In this document: one piece after another, positions 56,244 through 61,479 of the stretch
How the letters are laid out: every line of letters begins with the position of its first letter
Numbering within the stretch: position 1 is the first letter of the stretch
Source: a virus
DNA length: 61,479 bases
Strand: one strand, 5' to 3'
IMG/VR virus record: IMGVR_UViG_3300020175_000007
Location: 1 to 61,479 of that record
The notes under the pieces: generated by a model
What the model saw: the letters and a program-made list of their open reading frames with translations, nothing else
Database searches by the model: none
Told to the model about the DNA's origin: nothing
Translations under genes and position numbers: made by a program

Positions 56244-56420
56244 TTATTGTTCGTTATCTATATAAGTTTCTATTTCTTTTACAAGTTCCTTACCTTTTTC
56301 TGTATTTTTGAAAAAATCCTCGTGTGAGTGATTCATCTTTACACACATTTCTAGTACTGTAAATTTGTCTTCGATTTGTTCTAATTTTTTAAGGATTAAT
56401 TCCTTATTTCTGAGTGCCAT
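56244..56420 (-). CDS. Small helical protein, 58 residues
   Basis: M-A-L-R-N-K-E-L-I-L-K-K-L-E-Q-I-E-D-K-F-T-V-L through I-D-N-E-Q. It is the first gene after the host-type promoter at 56.51-56.54 kb, with an expected 85-base leader, and lies 13 bases before the HD gene. Charged, probably a helical pair; no family known. The correct codon pattern and position in the operon make it likely real. Confidence 0.6.
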   Translation of the reverse strand: MALRNKELILKKLEQIEDKFTVLEMCVKMNHSHEDFFKNTEKGKELVKEIETYIDNEQ

Positions 56421-56508
56421 ATTAAATTATTTATTATTAATGTTTATTATTTTTCTATCCCCTGGGTGCCTTTGTTTCAATTCCCTATTTTTTACTAAAC
56501 CTGTACAT

Positions 56509-56540
56509 CTAAGGTACATAAGATATTTCGGGTATCCAAG
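56509..56540 (-). promoter_or_regulatory. Host-type (Bacteroidota) promoter for the HD-sigma block
   Basis: CTTGG at 56540-56536, 19 bases, TACCTTAG at 56516-56509. Its upstream half, CTTGGATACCCGA, is nearly the same as in the 58.87 kb promoter. It overlaps the 3' end of the gene upstream. Confidence 0.6.
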
Positions 56541-56951
56541 TTATTTTGCAATTTTCTCTTGAAGCTTGTGAATGTGTGCACATCTTTCATATTCTTCGGT
56601 AGAAATGAAGTAATTTAAAAGTGTATTTAGTGACTTTTTTAGTAATTTTATGTTAAATGAATTTATAACTTTTATATGTTTTGGATCTTTAGGATCTATT
56701 TTAGATAAATAACTATATGCTCTATTATATACCGTAAATTCAGAAGCTTCTTTAGTAGACTCTACATCATAATCAGGATTTTCAGATTTTAGGAATTTTT
56801 CAAGTTTTCGATGAAATATATAATGATTTTGAATTAATTTTACACACATACCTATTTTAGTATAGGGGTCATCCATATTTAAAGTAAAAGTAGGCTTTAC
56901 CTCCTCTTCCTTTTTACTAAATAATCCAAATATTTTGTCTTTATCTATCAT
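56541..56951 (-). CDS. Unknown 136-residue protein, UVR-motif-like end
   Basis: Helical and basic. The C-terminus, S-T-E-E-Y-E-R-C-A-H-I-H-K-L-Q-E-K-I, is like the short UVR motif (E-F-E-x-A-A-x-L-R-D) of UvrB/UvrC and related proteins that mediates protein contacts. The start overlaps the thermonuclease stop (ATGA). A link to DNA processing with its nuclease neighbours is possible but not shown. Confidence 0.6.
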   Translation of the reverse strand: MIDKDKIFGLFSKKEEEVKPTFTLNMDDPYTKIGMCVKLIQNHYIFHRKLEKFLKSENPDYDVESTKEASEFTVYNRAYSYLSKIDPKDPKHIKVINSFNIKLLKKSLNTLLNYFISTEEYERCAHIHKLQEKIAK

Positions 56952-57292
56952 CTTTTACCACCATGGTATGCTACAGCATGACCTTCATTAATCATTAAAT
57001 CATTAACATTTTGATCACCCAAAAATATGTTACCTAAACATCTACCATATTTACCTACACCCTGAGAATGTAATATAAAATTATTTTGATGTTTATCCAA
57101 AAGATTCTTCAAAAATGATTTAGCAGCTAAACCTTTAGCTTTTTCTTCTAAATCTCTTGTTCTAGATTCTGGGGCATTCATGCCGACTAATCTAATTCTA
57201 ATTTTTTTCCAGGTATCAAAACCTAAATCAATAGTAGCATCAATAGTATCACCATCTACTACTTTAACACACTTAGCATTGTAAATATACAT
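56948..57292 (-). CDS. Thermonuclease (staphylococcal nuclease) family protein
   Basis: 114 residues, close to a minimal SNase domain. V-V-D-G-D15-T, I-R-I-R34-L-V-G-M-N-A-P-E42-S and G-K-Y-G-R84-C-L-G match the calcium-binding and catalytic D, R, E, R positions. It cleaves DNA or RNA to nucleotides; here possibly host DNA breakdown. No signal peptide, so it is cytoplasmic or packaged. An exact ATATTTATAA motif is 12 bases upstream, although the gene lies inside an early-type block. Confidence 0.85.
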   Translation of the reverse strand: MYIYNAKCVKVVDGDTIDATIDLGFDTWKKIRIRLVGMNAPESRTRDLEEKAKGLAAKSFLKNLLDKHQNNFILHSQGVGKYGRCLGNIFLGDQNVNDLMINEGHAVAYHGGKR

Positions 57293-57304
57293 AATCTATT
57301 TTGA

Positions 57305-57314
57305 TTATAAATAT
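57305..57314 (-). promoter_or_regulatory. Candidate late promoter motif ATATTTATAA
   Basis: Exact motif, 12 bases before the start at 57292; touches the stop of the gene upstream. Confidence 0.6.
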
Positions 57315-57508
57315 TACTCTTTATCTAATTCCGCAAGTTCCTTTTCAATGTCCTTTTTCATTTCTTGGAGTTTAGCATATTCTACCTTAACATCCTGAGC
57401 TTCTTCATTATCAGGGTGAAACCTCCAATAGTCTTCTATTATAGTAATAGTAGCCATTAAGTCATTTACTAATTCAGATTTTTTATTATCTAATTCTTCT
57501 TTATTCAT
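57314..57508 (-). CDS. Small coiled-coil protein, 64 residues
   Basis: M-N-K-E-E-L-D-N-K-K-S-E-L-V-N-D-L-M-A-T and E-Y-A-K-L-Q-E-M-K-K-D-I-E-K-E-L-A-E-L-D-K-E. Two helices, the second a clear coiled coil. It lies 15 bases after the GIY-YIG gene in the block driven by the 58.86 kb promoter. No function known. Confidence 0.6.
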   Translation of the reverse strand: MNKEELDNKKSELVNDLMATITIIEDYWRFHPDNEEAQDVKVEYAKLQEMKKDIEKELAELDKE

Positions 57509-57523
57509 TTTATTTAATTTTAA

Positions 57524-57994
57524 TTATTTATAATTTTTACCTATGTCTTTTACTGTTTTTTTCACTTCTTCTAACTCAATTTGAAAAAATTCCCTTTGGT
57601 TATTAACGCGATACTTTTTTAATGCATGATGTACTTCGCCCTCTAATAGTTCGCCGTTAAAACAACGGTATGCCCATGCTACTTCATATGGAAGTGGCAC
57701 ACCTGTTGCATTAGAAATTTGTTTAGCTCGCTCATCTGGTGTAAGTTTTGTATATCCTATTTTTAATAATCCTGGGGTAGCTTCATTTTTTAAAACATAA
57801 ACCCATTGATCTCCTTTACCACGATTTGAAAATAAATTAAGTTTTTTTGCTGTATAATAAGTTACATCTTCCCAACCCTTTCTTTTAAGGGAGGGAGTTA
57901 ATGTAAAATATTCTGCCGCTTCTACGGTCTTATTAGAATGATTGTCTTTAAGAGCAATATATTCTTTTGCTTGTTCTAATGTTATTCTTTCCAT
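57524..57994 (-). CDS. T5orf172-type GIY-YIG nuclease domain protein
   Basis: 156 residues. N-terminal ~60 residues, then the nuclease-like domain: W-V-Y-V-L-K (64-69) in place of G-I-Y, L-L-K-I-G-Y-T (76-82) in place of Y-I-G, R89, E118/E120 and N-Q-R-E-F-F. This is the pattern of the T5orf172 / MUG113 branch of the GIY-YIG family. It could cut DNA in recombination or host degradation. It starts two bases after the DUF932-like gene's end. Confidence 0.8.
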   Translation of the reverse strand: MERITLEQAKEYIALKDNHSNKTVEAAEYFTLTPSLKRKGWEDVTYYTAKKLNLFSNRGKGDQWVYVLKNEATPGLLKIGYTKLTPDERAKQISNATGVPLPYEVAWAYRCFNGELLEGEVHHALKKYRVNNQREFFQIELEEVKKTVKDIGKNYK

Positions 57995-57995
57995 A

Positions 57996-58805
57996 TTATG
58001 CTACTAATTCTAAAGCTTTACTAAACATCTTTTTATTTACATCCATATCTTGCTTAAAGTTTTTAATAACTCTAGCTTGACGTTTTTTTCCACCTTTAGT
58101 AATATATTCAAAATTTCCTTCTATGATATTCTCTTGAATTCTATTAAATACTTCCCATAATCCATTACCTTCATCTTTTTTACGTTGAATATTTAATACT
58201 TCTCCAATAGCTTCATCTGGGTATGTATTTTCTGTTCCATCAACTCTAATATTTAATAAATCTTTTGCTAAATTAAACATTTGTTCTTCTTCTAATTCAA
58301 CAGCTTTCATTTTATTCATTGAATCAACAGTTAAAGGTAATTTTTCAACCATATCTTTAATAAGATCCTGTAAATCCTCAAATGTATAACCCATATGACG
58401 CATTTTAATATCTTCAAACTCTGTATCTGCAATTACTAATCCATTTTCACAAATCATTCTAAATAATCCCGCTGTAAATTGAAAAGCATTTTTACCATCA
58501 TGAGAATTTGTCATTAATATTTGAGGAAAAACTGTATCCCCATCATCACCATTAATAACTACATCATTATTTCTAAAAACAATCATATGTTTTTGAACAC
58601 CTTGTGTACTTTTAGTTCTTGCTTTAACTTCTTTAGCATCAACTGGTTTCCAACCTAATAATTCCATATCATCAATTACCTTTTCTGTTGGAATGTGTGT
58701 ATATTTATCTGAAACTTCACTTGAAGGTGTCATTGTGAAAATACTTGGAGCGATTTCACTTAACTCTTTTTTATTTAAAAATTTACTTGATTCTAAATTT
58801 AACAT
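57996..58805 (-). CDS. DUF932-like phage/plasmid protein
   Basis: 269 residues. Typical layout: N-terminal Y-T-H-I-P-T-E-K-V-I-D-D-M-E-L-L-G-W-K-P-V, then H-M-I-V-F-R-N, F-P-Q-I-L-M-T-N-S-H-D-G-K-N-A-F-Q-F and G-L-F-R-M-I-C-E-N-G-L-V-I. These match phage and plasmid DUF932 proteins (YfjQ/YafZ relatives), whose function is unknown. It is driven by a strong host-type promoter with a structured leader shared with the 13.2 kb gene, suggesting early high-level expression. Confidence 0.8.
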   Translation of the reverse strand: MLNLESSKFLNKKELSEIAPSIFTMTPSSEVSDKYTHIPTEKVIDDMELLGWKPVDAKEVKARTKSTQGVQKHMIVFRNNDVVINGDDGDTVFPQILMTNSHDGKNAFQFTAGLFRMICENGLVIADTEFEDIKMRHMGYTFEDLQDLIKDMVEKLPLTVDSMNKMKAVELEEEQMFNLAKDLLNIRVDGTENTYPDEAIGEVLNIQRKKDEGNGLWEVFNRIQENIIEGNFEYITKGGKKRQARVIKNFKQDMDVNKKMFSKALELVA

Positions 58806-58833
58806 AACCTTTATTGTTTTAATTTTGTTTTCC

Positions 58834-58863
58834 GGCTTTATTGCCTTATTTACCCCGTAAATA
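58834..58863 (-). promoter_or_regulatory. Inverted-repeat leader/operator element, copy 2
   Basis: Minus strand: 7-3-7 inverted repeat TATTTAC-GGG-GTAAATA overlapping the -7 element, then GGC-AATAAA-GCC. Arms match the 13.5 kb copy while loops differ, which favours a conserved structure or operator. Confidence 0.6.
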
Positions 58864-58888
58864 TACGAAAGGTATCTCGGGTATCCAA
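58858..58888 (-). promoter_or_regulatory. Host-type (Bacteroidota) promoter
   Basis: TTGG at 58888-58885, 19 bases ending TTTCG, TATATTTA at 58865-58858. Expected start of transcription about 49 bases before the ATG at 58805. Confidence 0.7.
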
Positions 58889-58913
58889 GCTACCTGCGCA
58901 TTACCTTTAATTA

Positions 58914-59279
58914 CTATGTAAGCTCTAGCGAAATACCACCAGTACTTCTCATTCTTGATGTAGCTGAAGCTACAGTAACGGTTGGAGTAAATTTATATAT
59001 AGTATTAGATCCTGATTTATTTGTACATACTACAGATGAAACATAAGAAGATGTAATTAAACCACCTGTTGGTATAAGAGTTAAATCAGCATAGGCACCA
59101 ATGGCATTAGTAGGTTTACCGCTATATGAATTATTATCAGTAATAGTTTGCATTGTAAAATAACCAGAACCACTTAAAGTTAATGGTACAGTTAATTCAA
59201 AGGTATATTGTACTCCTGCTGTAAGTGTAGGGTTATATATTCCTTCTCCTGATAATTGATCTGCTGTATATGTTGCCAT
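58914..59279 (-). CDS. Small beta-rich virion protein, probable decoration or tail protein
   Basis: 121 residues, all beta by appearance: A-T-Y-T-A-D-Q-L-S-G-E-G at the start and Y-K-F-T-P-T-V-T-V-A at the end, Ser/Thr/Gly-rich, one Cys. It has an exact late motif 12 bases upstream and is preceded by a terminator, so it forms its own late unit. Head decoration is a guess; no family recognised. Confidence 0.6.
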   Translation of the reverse strand: MATYTADQLSGEGIYNPTLTAGVQYTFELTVPLTLSGSGYFTMQTITDNNSYSGKPTNAIGAYADLTLIPTGGLITSSYVSSVVCTNKSGSNTIYKFTPTVTVASATSRMRSTGGISLELT

Positions 59280-59291
59280 AATATAATTTTA

Positions 59292-59301
59292 TTATAAATA
59301 T
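59292..59301 (-). promoter_or_regulatory. Candidate late promoter motif ATATTTATAA
   Basis: Exact motif followed by TAAAA, 12 bases before the start at 59279 and immediately after the terminator's T-run. Confidence 0.65.
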
Positions 59302-59331
59302 GAAAAAAAGAGGATAAACTAATGTTTATCC
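59302..59331 (-). terminator. Strong intrinsic terminator
   Basis: Minus strand: GGATAAAC-ATTA-GTTTATCC, a perfect 8-base-pair stem with a 4-base loop, followed by TCTTTTTTTC. It lies 26 bases after the stop of the 206-residue gene. Confidence 0.85.
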
Positions 59332-59357
59332 CCTTAATAATTTAATGTAATTTACTA

Positions 59358-59978
59358 TTATGCAATAATTAACTCGTAATTTACGTGGTAATTTACATAT
59401 CCAAATACAATACAACTACTACCACCAATTGCTGCTCCACTAACTGGTGCATCAAAGTGAACTGTACGTGCTGTTGCAGAATAAAGTTCTGCTGCATCTA
59501 CTGGTAAAAGTATGTTTCCAGTTGAAACTACTTTAGTAGATAAACAAGCGTCTGCTACTCTTCCAGCAGCAACCGAATTTCCTGAAGCTGCCATTATTCC
59601 TCCTGCTAAATCACCTAATCCATCAGCAGAACCAAAAGCTGCATTAACAACACATCCTGTTGCTCCTGTTAGTGCTGTTTGGAATACCATTCCAAAATTA
59701 GTTATTGTTGCGTGAGCAGGAATTGAAATTGTTCCTTTGTTACTACTAATTCCACCTGCTGGTGTTATAGTAATAAGTGCTGTTTCTGATGCCCCTACTA
59801 TTCCAGAACCTTCGATAACGTAAGTTCCTTTTAATGTTTGCTGTCTTGTTAGGTCTTCTAACATAAGTGTACTATCCATCAAATCCACCGCATTAAATCT
59901 TCCTTGATCCCAAGGAGCATTACCGAGTGCATTGTTTTGGATAAAATCCTTTAATCGTGTGTAAGATTTTAATGCCAT
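59358..59978 (-). CDS. Ala/Gly-rich virion protein, probably abundant
   Basis: 206 residues. N-terminal helix (S-Y-T-R-L-K-D-F-I-Q-N-N-A-L-G-N-A-P-W-D-Q-G-R-F-N-A), then a small-residue-rich beta region (I-T-I-T-P-A-G-G-I-S-S-N-K-G-T-I, A-A-F-G-S-A-D-G-L-G-D-L-A-G-G). First gene of the leftward set, isolated by its own terminator, which is common for highly expressed structural genes. It could be a head decoration or surface protein; the fold and role are not recognised. A TTTATATTAAAA stretch lies about 30 bases upstream. Confidence 0.65.
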   Translation of the reverse strand: MALKSYTRLKDFIQNNALGNAPWDQGRFNAVDLMDSTLMLEDLTRQQTLKGTYVIEGSGIVGASETALITITPAGGISSNKGTISIPAHATITNFGMVFQTALTGATGCVVNAAFGSADGLGDLAGGIMAASGNSVAAGRVADACLSTKVVSTGNILLPVDAAELYSATARTVHFDAPVSGAAIGGSSCIVFGYVNYHVNYELIIA

Positions 59979-60178
59979 TTTTTTTAATATTTTATTTAAT
60001 TAATTAATTTTAATATAAACAGCACCTTGCTATTTACATTGATTGATATATCATTTATACATATGGGAAAAAGCTCGAAAGACCTTCTCTCTTCACAATA
60101 TTGCATAAGTCTATACGTATATATACAACATGTTAAAAATAATTTGGAGTCCACAATAAGGATTCGTATATTAGATGT
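59979..60178. other. Divergent intergenic control region
   Basis: 200 AT-rich bases between the leftward 59978 gene and the rightward thioredoxin gene. The right half has a clear rightward host-type promoter. For the leftward side I see only AT tracts (AATTAATTAATTAAA) and a TTTATATTAAAA sequence, not a consensus motif. No RNA gene is visible. Confidence 0.6.
60144..60174 (+). promoter_or_regulatory. Host-type (Bacteroidota) promoter for the thioredoxin operon
   Basis: TTGG at 60144-60147, 19 bases ending GATTCG, TATATTAG at 60167-60174; only four bases before the ATG at 60179, so a leaderless mRNA is likely. Confidence 0.7.
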
Positions 60179-60496
60179 ATGACAGAAGCAAAACCTCTAG
60201 GGCTTATTACATTAATTAGTGATCATTTATCACATTATATAAGTACACCTAAATTATTAGTAGTATATGGTACATCATGGTGTAAAGCTTGTGAAAAAAT
60301 TAAACCACAATTAAAAGAATTAGGTAACGACATTAATGTGGTTATTGTTGATACAGAAAAACATTTAAAATCAAATAGATTTTACCCATCAAAAATAAAA
60401 TCATATCCAACTCTAGCATATTATGAAAATGGATATTATATAGATGATATTAAAGGTTTAACAAATATAAAACAAGAAATTAACGAATTAAATTAA
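60179..60496 (+). CDS. Thioredoxin-like protein
   Basis: 105 residues. Active site W-C35-K-A-C38 after the strand L-L-V-V-Y-G-T-S, and the cis-proline S-Y-P77-T-L. This is the full small thioredoxin fold with an N-terminal helix, as found in many T4-like phages, where it may reduce ribonucleotide reductase or act in assembly. It starts the only rightward operon and has a host-type promoter almost touching its ATG. Confidence 0.85.
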   Translation: MTEAKPLGLITLISDHLSHYISTPKLLVVYGTSWCKACEKIKPQLKELGNDINVVIVDTEKHLKSNRFYPSKIKSYPTLAYYENGYYIDDIKGLTNIKQEINELN

Positions 60497-60498
60497 TT

Positions 60499-60918
60499 AT
60501 GGAAATATTTTTATTTATACTATCATTTATTACTGGCGGAATTGTCTTCACCACAATATACATCACCACTCTCACCTCTAAATTAAATAAGAGGGTTACA
60601 CTTATGGATGAAACAATGGAAAAGGGCTATAATCTGATAGATTTTGAAATTGAAAAGCTAGAATTAGATGCTAAGGATGTAAAATCAAATGTAAAAAGTA
60701 TTCAAATAAAACTGGCTGAGGATGGATATGCAAAGATATCTGAAATTAATAAAGATATACTAGTTATAAAAGATCAAATGAAAACTATAAGCGAGGGAGT
60801 AAGTCTAGACAAAGCAACATATAATGGGGAGATAAGGAGGTTAAATGGTATGATTCAGAATACAAAGAAGATGATTAATACGGTGAGGGATGATCCTAAT
60901 ACATTAAGTAGATACTAA
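60499..60918 (+). CDS. Membrane-anchored coiled-coil protein
   Basis: 139 residues. One N-terminal membrane helix (I-F-L-F-I-L-S-F-I-T-G-G-I-V-F-T-T-I-Y-I) followed by about 110 residues of charged helix (E-K-L-E-L-D-A-K-D-V-K-S-N-V-K-S-I). It begins two bases after the thioredoxin stop. No family recognised; architecture is similar to the 93-residue protein at 55.2-55.5 kb. Confidence 0.7.
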   Translation: MEIFLFILSFITGGIVFTTIYITTLTSKLNKRVTLMDETMEKGYNLIDFEIEKLELDAKDVKSNVKSIQIKLAEDGYAKISEINKDILVIKDQMKTISEGVSLDKATYNGEIRRLNGMIQNTKKMINTVRDDPNTLSRY

Positions 60919-60924
60919 AGAAAT

Positions 60925-61098
60925 ATGAAGAAATATATAATTGAATATAAAAATATAGATGGTACGGTGGGTGAGGTTGAAATATCAACTGATGATATAA
61001 CCAAAACACTTGAACAATACGCAAGGAATAGGTCAATCCTAGAATATACAAGAGTAGAGGTTATTGATAAACCTAAAACTCGTATGTTTCATAATTAA
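60925..61098 (+). CDS. Small protein, 57 residues
   Basis: M-K-K-Y-I-I-E-Y-K-N-I-D-G-T-V-G-E-V-E-I-S-T-D-D through K-P-K-T-R-M-F-H-N. A beta-alpha-beta-like pattern. It follows the coiled-coil gene by six bases and ends the rightward operon. Its stop overlaps the stop of the leftward mini-gene in a TTAA. Function unknown. Confidence 0.65.
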   Translation: MKKYIIEYKNIDGTVGEVEISTDDITKTLEQYARNRSILEYTRVEVIDKPKTRMFHN

Positions 61099-61184
61099 AG
61101 TTGTGCTAAACCAAAAACAACTACCATTATAGTAAAATATAATAGTGCTACTGCTGGTTCTTTGTTTTCTTTTTCCATGGTCAT
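61095..61184 (-). CDS. Tiny membrane protein, 29 residues
   Basis: M-T-M-E-K-E-N-K-E-P-A-V-A-L-L-Y-F-T-I-M-V-V-V-F-G-L-A-Q-L: a charged start and one membrane helix, with the second Met as an alternative start (61178). Such tiny membrane proteins are frequent in marine T4-like phages. It converges on the 57-residue gene with interleaved stop codons. No clear promoter was found. Short length limits confidence. Confidence 0.5.
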   Translation of the reverse strand: MTMEKENKEPAVALLYFTIMVVVFGLAQL

Positions 61185-61479
61185 AGATACATAACCATAC
61201 TATATTATATGCCAATTTAATATTACTGAATTATTAAGTGGTCTATATCAATATATATCTTATCGATAGCAAAAATTTTATTAAAAGAAAAAATCACACA
61301 CCGGGCATTTTTATCCATAATGGGTTAAAATATAAGTATATACAATCGATGGGGTAGGTCCGTTTTCGAGTTATAAATGGCGCTACACCCTTATTTTAAT
61401 ATATACACGCTATATGGACACCAACGCGTGTGGGTATTATGCGATATATATGCGTACGGTATATGGTAGGTAGGTAGTA
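61185..61479. other. Right-end non-coding stretch with unusual composition
   Basis: 295 bases without a convincing gene. The left part is AT-rich. From about 61310 it is richer in C-p-G and short palindromes (ATCGAT, ACGCGT, GCGTACG) and in alternating purine-pyrimidine tracts, and it ends in GGTAGGTAGGTAGT. A leftward TTGG is followed by TATATTAA at 17 rather than 19 bases. No tRNA cloverleaf could be folded by eye. It may be a control region, an origin or a contig end. Confidence 0.4.

Noticed and set aside
61096-61130. Hairpin AGTTGT/ACAACT after the rightward operon
   Set aside because: A long loop and no T-run; not a credible terminator.
61223-61318. 31-codon minus-strand frame, M-D-K-N-A-R-C-V-I-F
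   Set aside because: Very short, no matching promoter at the right spacing and no recognisable feature; kept out of the gene list.
61340-61400. Possible tRNA (TTCGAGT segment)
   Set aside because: The flanking bases do not form a T-arm or acceptor stem, and no cloverleaf can be drawn.
61390-61440. Leftward TTGG followed by TATATTAA
   Set aside because: The spacer is 17 rather than 19 bases and no convincing gene follows, so not called a promoter.

Overview
The window is a large piece of an AT-rich, T4-like (contractile-tailed) phage genome. Recognisable T4-type parts are a gp55-like late sigma factor, a gp25-family and a gp6-type baseplate wedge protein, and a likely gp5-type hub protein. 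Around them lie the very large fibre and baseplate proteins usual in marine T4-like phages. The host is probably a member of the Bacteroidota. Six promoters fit the Bacteroidota housekeeping pattern (TTGG, exactly 19 bases, then a TAnnTT element), Shine-Dalgarno sites are mostly absent, and two small lipoproteins look like flavobacterial ones. Nearly everything is encoded on the minus strand and reads right to left; only a short thioredoxin operon at the right end is on the plus strand.

Layout in the direction of transcription. 59.98-58.9 kb: two probable virion surface proteins separated by a strong terminator. 58.8-54.1 kb: an early or middle block (DUF932-like protein, GIY-YIG and thermonuclease-type nucleases, HD hydrolase, gp55-like sigma). 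54.1-48.0 kb: baseplate genes. 48.0-34.3 kb: tail and baseplate-associated proteins, including one of 2837 residues. 34.3-20.9 kb: two giant collagen-like fibres built of G-[ST]-[SDA] triplets with inserted globular modules, then a cysteine-rich tip protein. 20.9-18.7 kb: methyltransferase, 2-oxoglutarate oxygenase and GT9 glycosyltransferase, possibly acting on the fibres. 18.6-16.4 kb: GIY-YIG nuclease, primase and PD-(D/E)XK nuclease. 16.4-13.5 kb: four small lectin-like tail proteins. 13.5-9.4 kb: small genes, a P-loop kinase and a 701-residue five-domain enzyme. 9.4-7.8 kb: two lipoproteins and an Asn-rich protein. 7.75-0 kb: proteins with T4-like capsid-targeting leaders and L-N-E punctuation.

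Two regulatory classes can be read from the DNA. Host-like promoters precede the primase, oxygenase/GT9, DUF932 and sigma-cluster, thioredoxin and 13.2 kb genes. A second motif, ATATTTATAA (often ATATTTATAATAAA), sits at a nearly fixed distance, commonly 12 bases, upstream of about a dozen mostly structural genes. It is the best candidate for the promoter read by the encoded gp55-like sigma. Curiously, it is the reverse complement of the T4 late promoter core.

The most novel hypothesis concerns 0-12.9 kb. Late-expressed multi-domain proteins there carry L-N-E tripeptides at their domain boundaries, and others start with a leader ending in Y-L-A-E-G, which resembles the T4 internal-protein leader ending F-I-A-E-A. 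Both match the T4 prohead protease consensus [LI]-x-E. I infer that this region encodes capsid-packaged polyproteins that are cut into single enzymes (nucleotidyltransferase, ART-like, zinc ribbon, zincin, HAD phosphatase, cupin and others) and possibly injected, as T4 Alt is. The prohead protease and the other head genes are not in this window.
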